Shown piece after piece: positions 1-9,951 of a DNA stretch of 64,000 nt. Every line of letters begins with the position of its first letter. Position 1 is the stretch's first letter. The notes beneath the pieces were generated by a model, which saw only the letters and a list, made by a program, of their open reading frames with translations, searched no databases and was not told the origin of the DNA. The stretch spans positions 310,001 to 374,000 of the forward strand of contig NZ_WQCG01000003.1 of the NCBI RefSeq assembly GCF_013032505.1. Direction: 5' to 3'. This stretch comes from Ruegeria atlantica (GTDB taxonomy: Bacteria > Pseudomonadota > Alphaproteobacteria > Rhodobacterales > Rhodobacteraceae). Both the position numbers and the translations under genes were made by a program.

Positions 1-165
1 ATCCAACTGCCCCTGATCGTAAGCGGTCAACTGTGCGGCAGCCTCTTGCAACAGCGGCGTGGCGGGGCCTTCGTTGCGCCCGTTCCAGACAAGGCGGGTG
101 ATGGCCCCGTCGGTTTCTTCAACCCCAAGACGGCCAAACTGAGTTTCAACGGCAATCATCGACAT
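1..165 (-). CDS. ogt: Methylated-DNA--protein-cysteine methyltransferase, N-terminal part (cut by window edge)
   Basis: The 55 visible codons run from an ATG at 165 (a second in-frame ATG is at 159) to the window edge. The N-terminus has the Ogt/MGMT pattern: a short beta strand ending in FGRLGV, then RLVW, then a helix rich in Ala and Gln with QLTAYDQGQLD, which matches the family's 'QL.EYF.G.R..FDLPL' region. Such enzymes repair O6-alkylguanine by transferring the alkyl group to their own cysteine. The catalytic PCHR segment lies outside the window, so activity cannot be judged. The gene follows ileS on the same strand but is separated from it by a strong terminator. The family call rests on the N-terminal domain only. 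Confidence 0.6.
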   Translation of the reverse strand, partial: MSMIAVETQFGRLGVEETDGAITRLVWNGRNEGPATPLLQEAAAQLTAYDQGQLD

Positions 166-210
166 GAAAACAGCGTCTCAGATCGACGACCGGCGCGCAA
201 GGTTGGAACG

Positions 211-240
211 AAAAACCCCCGGCCAATCTGGCCGGGGGTT
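211..240 (-). terminator. Rho-independent terminator of ileS
   Basis: Read on the minus strand, a perfect GC-rich stem (AACCCCCGGCCA paired with TGGCCGGGGGTT around a 3-base loop) is followed at once by a run of T. It starts a few bases after the ileS stop codon at 247. Confidence 0.9.
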
Positions 241-246
241 GGTTGA

Positions 247-3159
247 TTATCCCAATGCGTCGTTGCAGCGTCCGCAAACGCCCGGATGGGCGTGCAGCCC
301 GACGTCGGGCAAGATTTTCCAGCAACGCTGGCACTTCTCGCCCTCGGCCTTTTCAAAGACCACCGCGACGCCCTCGATCTCGGGCACGCGGAATGCTTCG
401 GCTGGGGCCGGATCGCCGGTGACGGACAAGCCGGATGTGATGCACATGTCATCCACGTCGAAGGTCGCCAGCAGATCGCGGATCTCTCCATCTTCGACAT
501 GAACAATCGGCGCGGCTTCGAGGCTCGAGCCGATGACCTTGTCCTGACGCTGCACCTCAAGCGCAGCCGTGACGGCACGACGGACACGGCGAACCTTGGC
601 CATGTTCGCCTCAAGCTCGGCGTCGCGCCAGTCGGCGGGCGTGTCGGGGAAATCGATCAGATGGACCGAGCTGTCGTCACTCGGGAACCGCTCCAGCCAG
701 ACCTCTTCCATGGTGAAGACCAGAACCGGCGCCAGCCAGGTGGTCAGGCGATGGAACAGGATGTCCAACACGGTGCGCGCCGAGCGACGACGCAGGTTGT
801 CGCCGTCGCAGTACAGCGCATCCTTGCGGACGTCGAAATAGAAGGAAGACAGATCGACCGTAGCAAAAGTGAACACAGCGCTGAACACGCCTTGGAAATC
901 GAACGCAGCATAGCCCTTGCGCACCTGTTCATCCAGATCGGCCAGGCGGCTGAGCACCCAGCGTTCCAGACGCGGCATATCCGCAGCGTCCACCCGGTCA
1001 GCTTCGGTGAAGTCCGCCAGCGAACCCAGCATGAACCGCATGGTATTACGCAGGCGACGATAGCTGTCGGCGGTACCTTTCAGAATCTCCGGCCCGATCC
1101 GCTGATCGGCGGTGTAGTCGGTCTGAGCCACCCAAAGGCGCAGGATATCGGCACCGTACTGTTTGATGACCTCTTCCGGCACGATGGTGTTGCCCAGCGA
1201 CTTGGACATTTTGTTGCCCTTGGCATCCAGTGTGAAGCCGTGGGTCACCACGTTGCGATACGGCGCACGACCCTTGGTACCGCAAGCCTGCAGCATCGAG
1301 GAATGGAACCAACCGCGGTGCTGGTCGGTGCCCTCCATGTAGACATCCGCGATGCCGTCCTCGGTGCCATCTTCGCGGTCGCGCAGAACGAAAGCGTGGG
1401 TGGACCCTGAGTCAAACCACACGTCCAGCACGTCGAAGACCTGATCGTAATCGTCGGGGTTGGCGATACCGTCGAGGATCTTCTCTTTGAAGCCATCGGT
1501 ATACCAGACATCCGCGCCGTCTTTCTCGAACGCCGCCTTGATGCGTGCGTTGAGGTCTTCGTTGCGCAGCAGGTAGTCTGCATCGGTGGGCAGAGCACCC
1601 TTTTTGGTGAAGCAGGTCAGCGGCACGCCCCAGGCGCGCTGGCGGGACAGAACCCAGTCCGGGCGCGCTTCGATCATCGAATACAGGCGGTTACGGCCGG
1701 TCTGCGGCGTCCATTTCACCAGCTCGTCGATCGAGCGCAGAGCGCGTTCGCGGATGGTGTCGCCCATCTCGCCCATGCCATCGTCCAGCTTGCGGTCAAC
1801 GGATGCAAACCACTGCGGCGTGTTGCGATAGATGATCGGAGCTTTCGAGCGCCACGAATGCGGATAGCTGTGCTTGATCTTGCCACGCGCCAGCAACCCA
1901 CCAACCTCGACCAGCTTGTCGATGACAGCTTTGTTCGCGTCACCCTCGCCACCCTTGCGGGACAGGATGTATTTGCCGCCAAAGAACGGCAGATCGGCAC
2001 GGAACGAGCCGTCATCCATTACGTTATAGGTGATGACCTGCTCGAGCATGCCCAGATCGCGATAAAGCTCGAATTCTTCCATACCATGCGACGGCGCACA
2101 GTGAACGAAGCCGGTACCTTCGGTATCGGTCACGAACTCAGCCGCACGGAAGTCACGGATGTCGTCCCATTCGCCATTGCCGCCCTCGGCACCAGCCAGC
2201 GGGTGGGTCAGTTGGACACCTTCCAGTTCATCGGTTGTCACATCGCGGACACGAGTCCACTGGTCGTCGTTCAGACGGGCGCGGCCTAGCACGTCGGCGG
2301 CCAGATTGTCCGCCAGCAGGAACTTTTCTCCGACACCGGCCCAGCATTCCTCAGGTGCGCCCGTGACTTCGTACAGGCCGTAAGAGATATCCTTACCATA
2401 CACGACCGCTTTGTTCGACGGCATGGTCCACGGAGTCGTCGTCCAGATCACAACAAAAGCGTCATCAAGATCGCCCGCATTTACGACTTTGAATTTCACC
2501 CAGATGGTGAAGCTTTCCTTGTCGTGGTACTCGACCTCAGCCTCGGCCAAAGCGGTTTTCTCGATGGGCGACCACATCACAGGTTTTGAGCCCTGATACA
2601 AAGTGCCGTTCATCAGGAACTTCATGAACTCGTCTGCGATCACGGCCTCGGCGTGGTAGTCCATTGTGATGTAGGGGTCCGGCCAGTTGCCGGTGATGCC
2701 CAGACGCTTGAACTCGTCGCGCTGGATGTCGATCCAGCCTTCGGCGAACTTGCGGCATTCCTGACGGAAATCGACGATGTTCACCTCATCCTTGTTCTTG
2801 CCCTTCTTGCGGTACTGTTCCTCGATCTTCCATTCGATTGGCAGGCCGTGGCAGTCCCAGCCAGGCACATAGCGCGCATCATGACCCATCATCTGATGGG
2901 ATCGTACGATCATGTCCTTGATCGTCTTGTTCAGCGCGTGCCCGATGTGCAGGTGACCGTTGGCGTAAGGGGGGCCATCGTGCAGCGTGAAGGGCGTGCG
3001 GTTCTCTTTTTCACGCAGGCGGTCATAGACACCGATTTTCTCCCAGCGTTCCAACCATGCGGGCTCGCGTTTGGGCAGGCCAGCGCGCATGGGAAAGTCG
3101 GTTTTGGGCAGGTTCAGCGTGTCTTTGTAGTCAGGTGTTTGGGTCGTGTCGGCGCACAT
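247..3159 (-). CDS. ileS: Isoleucyl-tRNA synthetase
   Basis: This cytoplasmic class I aminoacyl-tRNA synthetase charges tRNA-Ile with isoleucine. The 970-residue protein has the HIGH signature at residues 71-74 and KMSKS at about 650-654, with the editing domain between them. The C-terminal zinc finger is present, with Cys943/Cys946 and Cys962/Cys965 in the CxxC...CxxC arrangement; this finger is typical of bacterial IleRS. Length is normal for the family. The ATG at 3159 is preceded by a GAGGA ribosome-binding site about 9 bases upstream. A 163-bp gap separates it from the DUF2339 gene, so it probably has its own promoter. A strong terminator follows. Confidence 0.98.
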   Translation of the reverse strand: MCADTTQTPDYKDTLNLPKTDFPMRAGLPKREPAWLERWEKIGVYDRLREKENRTPFTLHDGPPYANGHLHIGHALNKTIKDMIVRSHQMMGHDARYVPGWDCHGLPIEWKIEEQYRKKGKNKDEVNIVDFRQECRKFAEGWIDIQRDEFKRLGITGNWPDPYITMDYHAEAVIADEFMKFLMNGTLYQGSKPVMWSPIEKTALAEAEVEYHDKESFTIWVKFKVVNAGDLDDAFVVIWTTTPWTMPSNKAVVYGKDISYGLYEVTGAPEECWAGVGEKFLLADNLAADVLGRARLNDDQWTRVRDVTTDELEGVQLTHPLAGAEGGNGEWDDIRDFRAAEFVTDTEGTGFVHCAPSHGMEEFELYRDLGMLEQVITYNVMDDGSFRADLPFFGGKYILSRKGGEGDANKAVIDKLVEVGGLLARGKIKHSYPHSWRSKAPIIYRNTPQWFASVDRKLDDGMGEMGDTIRERALRSIDELVKWTPQTGRNRLYSMIEARPDWVLSRQRAWGVPLTCFTKKGALPTDADYLLRNEDLNARIKAAFEKDGADVWYTDGFKEKILDGIANPDDYDQVFDVLDVWFDSGSTHAFVLRDREDGTEDGIADVYMEGTDQHRGWFHSSMLQACGTKGRAPYRNVVTHGFTLDAKGNKMSKSLGNTIVPEEVIKQYGADILRLWVAQTDYTADQRIGPEILKGTADSYRRLRNTMRFMLGSLADFTEADRVDAADMPRLERWVLSRLADLDEQVRKGYAAFDFQGVFSAVFTFATVDLSSFYFDVRKDALYCDGDNLRRRSARTVLDILFHRLTTWLAPVLVFTMEEVWLERFPSDDSSVHLIDFPDTPADWRDAELEANMAKVRRVRRAVTAALEVQRQDKVIGSSLEAAPIVHVEDGEIRDLLATFDVDDMCITSGLSVTGDPAPAEAFRVPEIEGVAVVFEKAEGEKCQRCWKILPDVGLHAHPGVCGRCNDALG

Positions 3160-3322
3160 TGGGGGCGTCCTCAGGATGATCTTGTCGTGTTTGGATCGAA
3201 GCGGTCAGTGCGAATTCTCAAGCACCTTTGCCCGGCGTCTCGCGATATCAGAGCGCCGGGGATATAATTCGAATAATGATGGCCATACGGTCATACATGC
3301 CGGGCTTATAGGACGCCCGCGC

Positions 3323-6022
3323 CTAATGGTCCAGTGGTTCCGGGTCCTGCGGCGAATGGCGCAGTTTGGCCCAACGGTTCAGCCATGCCAGGCCAGCCAA
3401 AGCAAGGCCCAGCGCCAGCAAAGAGAACACACGGATCAGCCCACCCAAACCAGCGATATCAACCAGGAAAACCTTGGCCACGGCAAACCCGATGACAACC
3501 AATCCCGCCTTGCGCATCATGTCCGACCGGCGGGCGAGTGACTGATAGAATAGCCCCGCACCAACAAGCAGCAGAGCCATGGTGTATGTATAAAGCTCGG
3601 GCTGGGTCACGCCATTGCCTTCATACATACCGCTGGCCCCCTGCCAGACATGGCGAATGGTCAAGCCCAGCCAGACTGCCCCCAATGCTATCGCCAGCCC
3701 AAAGCACGCCTGCTTCAAGCGCGGATGCAGTGCGGGCAGCCAAGATGCCGACAACGCCAAAACAATTGCGGGCAACAGGTAGGCAACCGCGAGTGTATTC
3801 AACAACGCCCCCCCAAGCACCGGGTCGGCTTGCGGATTAAGCAAAGGACTCGCCTCAGTCAGCGCTTGCGCCAGGCGAACAACACCATGTGCCGCAAAAA
3901 ACAACGCCAGCCCGTATCGCGCATAGTTAAGTTTCCCGCCCAATTCGAACCGCCGCACCTGCGCGCAGGCCAGCAACAGCCAGATCAGGGACATCAGCCC
4001 CAGACCCCAGTGGCTGTCGTGGGCACCGCCATCCCCAAAACCTTCGAGCCAGCGCAGCAATAGCAAGGACAGCAAAATGCCAGCCGTCGCCCAAGCCGCG
4101 CTTTCCAGAAGCAGGGCGACGACCGGTCGGTTCAACGGTCGCAGGATGGCCCATGCCCCGAGAAATCCTATGGTCGCTGTAGCATAGACAAGCGTCATTT
4201 CCGCGACCGGCGCGGCGTCTGCCCAATCCAGACCAGGGTTTAGCACAAGTCGGAGCGTTACGGTAAACACACCGGCCCAGATGAACCACCCCATCGGTGG
4301 CAAATCAAAGCGCCGATCCAACACAGCCGCGGTCACGATCAGGGCGACAAATGCAATGGTCAAGGCGGCTGAGCTGAGGACAATTACACAAGCAAAGGTC
4401 AGGCAGGACAAAGCCGACAAGGTCACCAATGCCGCCCGCAGCCGATTTTCGCCATCGACCTGCGCAAAGCGTGCGGCCAGAATGACCATCATCACCGCCA
4501 ACGCAACCGCATGCAGGGCCCAAGGGTATGCCCCGATTACCTCTGCAGGATGCCATCCAAGCTCTAGCGCGATAGCCAACCCTGGCGCAAAAACCGCAGC
4601 GCCACCGGCCCAAATTGCCGGGTACTCGGTTGCGCGGAAAGATCGCCAAGCTGCAAGGACCGAGATCAACGCGCCCAAAGCCACTAGCAGAGTTACTGCC
4701 CATGGGGCATCCGCCTCAGCGGTTTCGGCGTAGGTTTCGGCGAAACGGCGCGCGACAACGCCATAGTCCCAACCGTGGATCAGAACGAACCACATCAGCC
4801 CGACAGCAGGCAGTACGGTCAGATCCTGCAACGCCCGCGCGTTGCTGGCCCAAGTCAGCAATGCCAGCGTGAGACCTGCCAACAGCATGGCGCCCAGCCA
4901 AAATTCGGCGGCCGTGTCAGGCCAGTGTATTGCCAGGATCACTGAGGTGACCGTCACCGCGCCAAAGGCAAGGCGCGTGGGAAACTCGGGCCACTGCAGG
5001 CCTTTTTTAGTCGCAATGATCTCACTGATCATCGGTCCCTCGTGATCAGGCCAGATGCGCCTAACGGGGATAACAATTGCGATGATCGCCAATGCCGTCA
5101 CACCAACCAGATACCCCGGTTCGGTCACAGGAGCGGAAAGCACAAGCAGTAGGCACGCAACATATGCCCCTACTAGCGTCAGGATGGATATCCATGCCCA
5201 ACGCCGCACGGTGTCTATACCCAACCCAAGGACTGTGATCACAAAGAAGTACCCGTACAACCAGCCGGGATCCGATGAAGTACCGCCTACCACGAAAGGT
5301 GCGGCAAACGCGCCGATCAGACCGACCGCAGCCAACAGGGGACCGTGGAACCAGCCCAGAATTAGCCCTACAAGCGCAACGACCACCATTGCGATTAGTG
5401 CCGCTTCGGGGCCAATCAGTTCGTATAACTGCCTAGCCGCCAACAACCCACCGAAGAGCGTCACCAGCCCTGCCCCGGAAAAGACCGATGGCAGGTAAGC
5501 CGTGGCCGATGACTCGTCGTCACCAAACCTCCGGCGGATCACCTCCCCCGCACCGATCAACGCGACGCCGAATATCAAAGCGGCAACGACGCGCATCGAT
5601 GGCGACAACAGCCCGCTTTCAACTCCGTATTGAACCAGGAATATGCCAGCCAAAGCCAATGACAGCGCCGAAACCGCGTAGAACCAGTTCTCGCGCAACC
5701 AAGCGCTCAATATTGCAATACGGTCACTTCCGGCCGACACCGGTGCCGGTATCTTCTGCGGCTTCGGTGCGGTGCCCTCCACCTCCGTTTTGACTTCTGG
5801 TTCCTTTGCTTTGACTGCGGGCCAGGGAGAGCCCTTTTTTTCATCCGATTGCGGCGCTTCCGCTGTTGCTTCCTGCTCTGGCAGGTTGCCATCAAATGCG
5901 CGGATCTGCTGTTCAAGCTGCTCGACTCTGCGGCGCAGGCGGACGTGTGACACCAACAGGACAAGAATTGCCACCGGGATGGCCAGTACGATCAATCCAA
6001 CGAGAACGAGCAGGGATTCCAA
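3323..6022 (-). CDS. DUF2339 family polytopic membrane protein
   Basis: An 899-residue protein with an N-terminal membrane helix (about residues 3-24), then a short coiled-coil-like stretch rich in Arg, Glu and Gln, a Pro/Glu/Lys-rich linker to about residue 100, and then some twenty hydrophobic segments through to the C-terminus. This layout is typical of DUF2339, a large family of predicted inner-membrane proteins whose function is unknown. The gene lies between ileS and a VIT-family transporter gene on the same strand, with gaps of 163 bp and 207 bp, so it may be monocistronic. No enzymatic motif is visible. The family call is firm; the role is not known. Confidence 0.85.
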   Translation of the reverse strand: MESLLVLVGLIVLAIPVAILVLLVSHVRLRRRVEQLEQQIRAFDGNLPEQEATAEAPQSDEKKGSPWPAVKAKEPEVKTEVEGTAPKPQKIPAPVSAGSDRIAILSAWLRENWFYAVSALSLALAGIFLVQYGVESGLLSPSMRVVAALIFGVALIGAGEVIRRRFGDDESSATAYLPSVFSGAGLVTLFGGLLAARQLYELIGPEAALIAMVVVALVGLILGWFHGPLLAAVGLIGAFAAPFVVGGTSSDPGWLYGYFFVITVLGLGIDTVRRWAWISILTLVGAYVACLLLVLSAPVTEPGYLVGVTALAIIAIVIPVRRIWPDHEGPMISEIIATKKGLQWPEFPTRLAFGAVTVTSVILAIHWPDTAAEFWLGAMLLAGLTLALLTWASNARALQDLTVLPAVGLMWFVLIHGWDYGVVARRFAETYAETAEADAPWAVTLLVALGALISVLAAWRSFRATEYPAIWAGGAAVFAPGLAIALELGWHPAEVIGAYPWALHAVALAVMMVILAARFAQVDGENRLRAALVTLSALSCLTFACVIVLSSAALTIAFVALIVTAAVLDRRFDLPPMGWFIWAGVFTVTLRLVLNPGLDWADAAPVAEMTLVYATATIGFLGAWAILRPLNRPVVALLLESAAWATAGILLSLLLLRWLEGFGDGGAHDSHWGLGLMSLIWLLLACAQVRRFELGGKLNYARYGLALFFAAHGVVRLAQALTEASPLLNPQADPVLGGALLNTLAVAYLLPAIVLALSASWLPALHPRLKQACFGLAIALGAVWLGLTIRHVWQGASGMYEGNGVTQPELYTYTMALLLVGAGLFYQSLARRSDMMRKAGLVVIGFAVAKVFLVDIAGLGGLIRVFSLLALGLALAGLAWLNRWAKLRHSPQDPEPLDH

Positions 6023-6229
6023 GTGAAGCCTCCGGGCGAGTGTGCCGACAACCTAGCCGGGTGTCGGTCTGCGCAACAGTCCGAAAAATCAAATTTTTTT
6101 GCGGGTATCGTCGTTCATCGTGAACCTATCCCAGGCAAGAAACGGTCTATCGATTATCAGCCTGACGATGTTCAGCGCTGCCGCGGAAGGGCAACAGACT
6201 CATCATGTGCCCAGCGACGGTTCTGGTCG

Positions 6230-6940
6230 CTAGGGATGGAATAACGAGCCCACGAAATATGCCATCAGAGCTGCCGCACCACCGATCACAAATGTCTCAA
6301 GACCTGACCGCCACCACGGGGCCAGCGACCAACGGCTTTTTAGGGCGCCAATGACGAAAAAGACCCCCATGGTCATGACAGCCGACAACTGAAAGGCCTG
6401 GTCCAGCGACAGCAGAAACGGCAACAGTGGAACCATACCTGCCACAAGAAACGCTAAAAACGTCGCCATCGCTGCCTTGAACGGATTCGGATCGACGCTG
6501 CCCAATCCGTATTCCCCCTCAATCATCAGATTGATCCAGTTGTCGCGGTTGGCCGTGATGGCGTCTGTCGCCTCATCCAGCACGCGACCGGACAGCCCCT
6601 TTTGAAAAAGGATCGCCCGCACTTCATCCCGTTCGCCTTTGGGGTACAGCCTGATGTGGCGTTCTTCGATGGACCGGATGCGGCGGATATTATCCAACTC
6701 GGCCTTAGTGCCCGAGTAGTTTCCCGCCGCCATGGAAAATCCGTCCGCCAATACATTGGCCAGCCCCAGCGCGACGATAATGAAGGGTGACAGCCCCGCC
6801 CCGGCCACGCCCGCCACAATTGCAAAGGTGGTTACGGACCCATCGATCCCACCATAGACCACGTCCCTCAAAACACCGCGCCCCGGAGGCGCGTTGATGC
6901 GTTCGGCAATCTCTTGCTGGCTGTGTCCGTGATCGGTCAT
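6230..6940 (-). CDS. VIT1/CCC1 family transporter
   Basis: About 236 residues. The N-terminal part has the family's RDVVYGGIDGSVTTFAIVAG segment, followed by a second membrane helix with NVLADGFSMAAG, both characteristic of VIT1/CCC1 iron and manganese transporters. A hydrophilic cytoplasmic domain rich in Glu and Arg (residues about 80-140) is followed by three more hydrophobic segments. Eukaryotic members export Fe2+ or Mn2+ from the cytosol; the bacterial substrate is inferred from the family. The start is uncertain: ATG at 6940 is used here, and an in-frame GTG at 6955 is the alternative. Neither has a strong ribosome-binding site. Confidence 0.85.
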   Translation of the reverse strand: MTDHGHSQQEIAERINAPPGRGVLRDVVYGGIDGSVTTFAIVAGVAGAGLSPFIIVALGLANVLADGFSMAAGNYSGTKAELDNIRRIRSIEERHIRLYPKGERDEVRAILFQKGLSGRVLDEATDAITANRDNWINLMIEGEYGLGSVDPNPFKAAMATFLAFLVAGMVPLLPFLLSLDQAFQLSAVMTMGVFFVIGALKSRWSLAPWWRSGLETFVIGGAAALMAYFVGSLFHP

Positions 6941-6994
6941 GGCTGGCTCTGACACACTTATGCACAGCAGCCAACCACTGGACCTTGTTTCAGG

Positions 6995-7984
6995 TCAAGT
7001 TTTGGAAAACAAACCTGCCAATGCACGTTTGATTATGCTGCGCGTCGACGGCTGGTGCCGATCCGAGAACGGCAGAGGACGACATACTTCCATCGCGGCG
7101 ACCCCGACCCGTGCGCTCAGCGCGCCGTTGACCAACCCTTCGCCGAACCGGCGCGACAGTTTACTGAGAACAGATCCGCCAAGAACTGGCTCCAGCAGGT
7201 CGTCGCCAACAGCCACAGCGCCGGTGGCCACAAGGTGCACGAAAACAGCCCGTGTCAAACGCCAACTGCCCAGAAACCCTGCGCGTCCGCCGTAGATTTC
7301 GGCAATGCGCCGGATCATCCGCAACGAAGCGGCCAACGCAGTTGCCACATCCGCAAGTGCCAACGGCACCAGTGCGGTTACAGTAGCAACCTGCCGCGCG
7401 GCGGCCTCAACCTCACGGCTGGCAGCGGCGTCCAGTGGGGCCAGCAACTCATCCTCGGCCAGAGTCAGCAGCCCAGATGCGTCGAATTGCTCGTCGATCC
7501 GTTCGGACAGCCTGTCGCGACCCCAACGGGTTTCCTCGCGCCCTTTGTAGAACGAGATCAATCGGTTCGTGACCGCGCGTGCCTGTGCCAGATCTTCCTC
7601 AGCCAAGGCCGTATCCGCGGCGTGGCGCATTCCGTCTACGCGGGACAATCGCCCGATTGCGGCCAGTTCGCGCACAGCGATGATCAAGGCAACCAACACC
7701 AGGGCTGCAAACAAACCCGTTATTACCCACCCCAGAATGGGCGCGCGTAGAATTAATGAATTCACAAAGTCCCAAGCCGCCACCGACACCACGGCCCCAA
7801 GCGCGGCAAGCGCCAAACCCCAGAACCAACGCGACAGGGCTGAAGGTTTGCGCGCCGCCAAGCGTGCCGCGCCCTGCATCGCCTGACCCTGAGGCTGCGC
7901 GATATCCGGTACCGGAGGCGCTTGCGACACGTCGGCCGCGGGTTCATCAGCGTCCAGATCAATCAGAACCGGGCCCTTAGCCAT
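6995..7984 (-). CDS. YcjF family (TIGR01620) membrane protein
   Basis: A 329-residue protein with a hydrophilic N-terminus, two adjacent membrane helices at about residues 55-120 and a long helical C-terminal domain rich in Ala, Arg and Glu. This matches the YcjF/TIGR01620 family, the membrane partner usually encoded next to the YcjX NTPase. In enterobacteria the pair is stress-induced and its role is still unclear. The ATG at 7984 has a good AAGGAG site and overlaps the end of the acetyltransferase gene by 8 bases (ATGGCTAA), so translation is probably coupled. It is the last gene of the YcjX-GNAT-YcjF operon. Confidence 0.85.
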   Translation of the reverse strand: MAKGPVLIDLDADEPAADVSQAPPVPDIAQPQGQAMQGAARLAARKPSALSRWFWGLALAALGAVVSVAAWDFVNSLILRAPILGWVITGLFAALVLVALIIAVRELAAIGRLSRVDGMRHAADTALAEEDLAQARAVTNRLISFYKGREETRWGRDRLSERIDEQFDASGLLTLAEDELLAPLDAAASREVEAAARQVATVTALVPLALADVATALAASLRMIRRIAEIYGGRAGFLGSWRLTRAVFVHLVATGAVAVGDDLLEPVLGGSVLSKLSRRFGEGLVNGALSARVGVAAMEVCRPLPFSDRHQPSTRSIIKRALAGLFSKT

Positions 7985-8432
7985 TGGCTGCTCCTTCACT
8001 GTTCCAGACATACTTGATGTCCGGGAGGTTCTCATCATTGTCAGCGCCATCGCTGCGTGCGACCTCAACAAAGCCGTTGCGCTCATAAAACCGACGGGCG
8101 GAATGGTTTGCCTGAAAAGCGAACAGAGACAATTCGGACTGGCTGGACTTGGCATATTCAAGCAATTGCCGACCAGTCCCCCGCCCACGCGCGTCGGGAG
8201 ACAGATAAAGCGAGTGAATTTCGGTGCCATTGAGCGCCAAGAACCCAATCACCCCGTTTTCGGTTTCGGCCACAGTCATCCATTCCAGATCAATCATTCG
8301 GCCGCAAAATGCGATGGTTTCCGCCCGCGAATGAAGTTCCGGCATCCATTCGTTTTCACGGGCGAAACCGTGCAAAATCTCTCCAGCTACACCGGCATCT
8401 GTGCTTCGGGCAGGACGCAGGACGACGGTCAT
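7977..8432 (-). CDS. GNAT family N-acetyltransferase
   Basis: A 151-residue single-domain GNAT acetyltransferase. The acetyl-CoA-binding motif A is visible as LYLSPDARGRGTGRQLLE (R/Q-x-x-G-x-G/A class), followed by motif B with NHSARRFYERNGF. Members transfer acetyl from acetyl-CoA to an amine, and the substrate cannot be read from sequence. The gene is sandwiched between YcjX (4-base ATGA overlap) and YcjF (8-base overlap), so the three products are probably made together. This raises the possibility that it modifies one of the partners, which is inference only. Confidence 0.9.
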   Translation of the reverse strand: MTVVLRPARSTDAGVAGEILHGFARENEWMPELHSRAETIAFCGRMIDLEWMTVAETENGVIGFLALNGTEIHSLYLSPDARGRGTGRQLLEYAKSSQSELSLFAFQANHSARRFYERNGFVEVARSDGADNDENLPDIKYVWNSEGAANG

Positions 8433-9844
8433 AGCCGGTCTCCGATCAGGAACTGGGCGGCCCGGTCCAACCGAATATGAGGTGGGCCATCACCGGGCCG
8501 CAAAGTCAGGTGCGCTGGCGCAAAGGCCATGAACTCGTAATCCTCACCCAGCCAGCCGTCGGACCCGTTACGCGCCGGACCGAGCAGATGCGACGGGTCT
8601 TCGGGCAGGTCTCCGGGATAGAAAGCCGCCTGTTTGCCGCTGTCCAGCAACGTTCCCCGCACGCATGGCAGTTCGGCCCCATTATGAGTGCGAATTTCTT
8701 CGGTCGTTGCTCTTAATGAGGCCAAGGAAAGGGCTGCGGTCTCTGCGCCGGCGAAACTGGCGCGGTCACGCGCCTCGCGGGTCAGGGCCTCCATGATGTT
8801 GGTCAGGCGATGATGTTGCAGATGATGCAGATGGTCCGCCTTGGTGGCTGCAAACAAGATACGCTCGACCCGCTTACCTAGCAGCAACTGGCTGAGCCAC
8901 GCATTTCGCCCCGGCCGGAACGCCGACAGGATATCGGCCATCGCGCGGCGCATGTCCTCAACCGCCTGCGGACCGTTGTGGATTGCGCCCAGCGCATCTA
9001 CGAGAACCACCTGCCGGTCGATCCGGGCGAAATGGTCACGGAAGAAAGGCTTTACGACCTTGGACTTGTACGCTTCGTACCGGCGGGCCATCTCGCGATG
9101 CAGGCTGCGTCGTGGACCGTGACCTTCTACCGGCAAGGGCGCGAATGTCAGCACCGGGGACCCGGCCAAATCGCCCGGCAGCAGGAACCGCCCGGGCGTG
9201 CAGTCATAGAACCCGGCGTCGCGCGCAGCGTTCAGGTATGAAGCGAATTCTTGGGCCAATGATTGTGCATTGGGTTCATCATGACTTTCGGATGGATCAA
9301 TGGCCTTTGCCAGCGACAGAAAGGTCGTAGCCTCTGTTCGATTGGCGATGCGCTCGAGCGTTTCCTGCGACCAGTCCTCGTAGGTTTTGTCCAGCAACGC
9401 CAGATCCAGCAGCCATTCGCCCGGATAGTCCACGATATCCAGATGTATGGTTCGCGGCCCCTGCAGGCCCGACAAAAGTCCGGCGGGACGGGCTTTGAAC
9501 GACAGGCGCAGTTCGGACACGGCGCGCGTACTGTCCGGCCAGTGCGGCTGTGGTCCGGTCAATGCTGCAAGGTGGTTTTCATAGTCGAAACGCGGCACCG
9601 TGTCGTCCGGCTGCGGCTGCAGGTAGGCTGCGTTGATCCGCCCTTCCTGCTGCGCCACGAGGCCGGGCATCCGCCCACGATCCAGCAGGTTCGCGACCAG
9701 CGATGTTATGAAAACCGTTTTCCCCGAACGGGCCAACCCGGTGACGCCCAGTCGGATCACCGGCTCAAACAATGCCTCAGACACGCGGTCGCCCACGGAT
9801 TCGACACCGCGCGCCAAACTGTCTGCCAAAGATGAGATGACCAA
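8429..9844 (-). CDS. YcjX family P-loop NTPase (DUF463)
   Basis: A 471-residue protein with a Walker A motif GLARSGKT at residues 36-43 and a DYPGEW segment in the G3/Walker B region (an Asp-x-x-Gly motif), both typical of YcjX/DUF463 proteins, which are dynamin-like GTPases. A later TKADHL segment fits the G4 position (T/NKxD). Family members act with the membrane protein YcjF, encoded two genes downstream. The start codon is taken as TTG at 9844, preceded by a GGGG-containing stretch; no ATG lies nearby in frame. The gene ends in an ATGA overlap with the acetyltransferase. Cellular role is not established. Confidence 0.88.
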   Translation of the reverse strand: MVISSLADSLARGVESVGDRVSEALFEPVIRLGVTGLARSGKTVFITSLVANLLDRGRMPGLVAQQEGRINAAYLQPQPDDTVPRFDYENHLAALTGPQPHWPDSTRAVSELRLSFKARPAGLLSGLQGPRTIHLDIVDYPGEWLLDLALLDKTYEDWSQETLERIANRTEATTFLSLAKAIDPSESHDEPNAQSLAQEFASYLNAARDAGFYDCTPGRFLLPGDLAGSPVLTFAPLPVEGHGPRRSLHREMARRYEAYKSKVVKPFFRDHFARIDRQVVLVDALGAIHNGPQAVEDMRRAMADILSAFRPGRNAWLSQLLLGKRVERILFAATKADHLHHLQHHRLTNIMEALTREARDRASFAGAETAALSLASLRATTEEIRTHNGAELPCVRGTLLDSGKQAAFYPGDLPEDPSHLLGPARNGSDGWLGEDYEFMAFAPAHLTLRPGDGPPHIRLDRAAQFLIGDRL

Positions 9845-9951
9845 TCTGTCGCCCCGCTTTTATCGTTTCCCCCAAGATAGGTAGCGGCTGTCGGACATAC
9901 CAGCGCTTTCCCGCTCTTGCCCGTTGCGACGCAGCGCGTTACCAGCAGCGC

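Noticed and set aside
286..1410. 374-codon open frame on the plus strand
   Set aside because: It is antisense to ileS and its translation (His, Arg and Gln rich, no domain) is what the GC-rich coding strand produces by chance.
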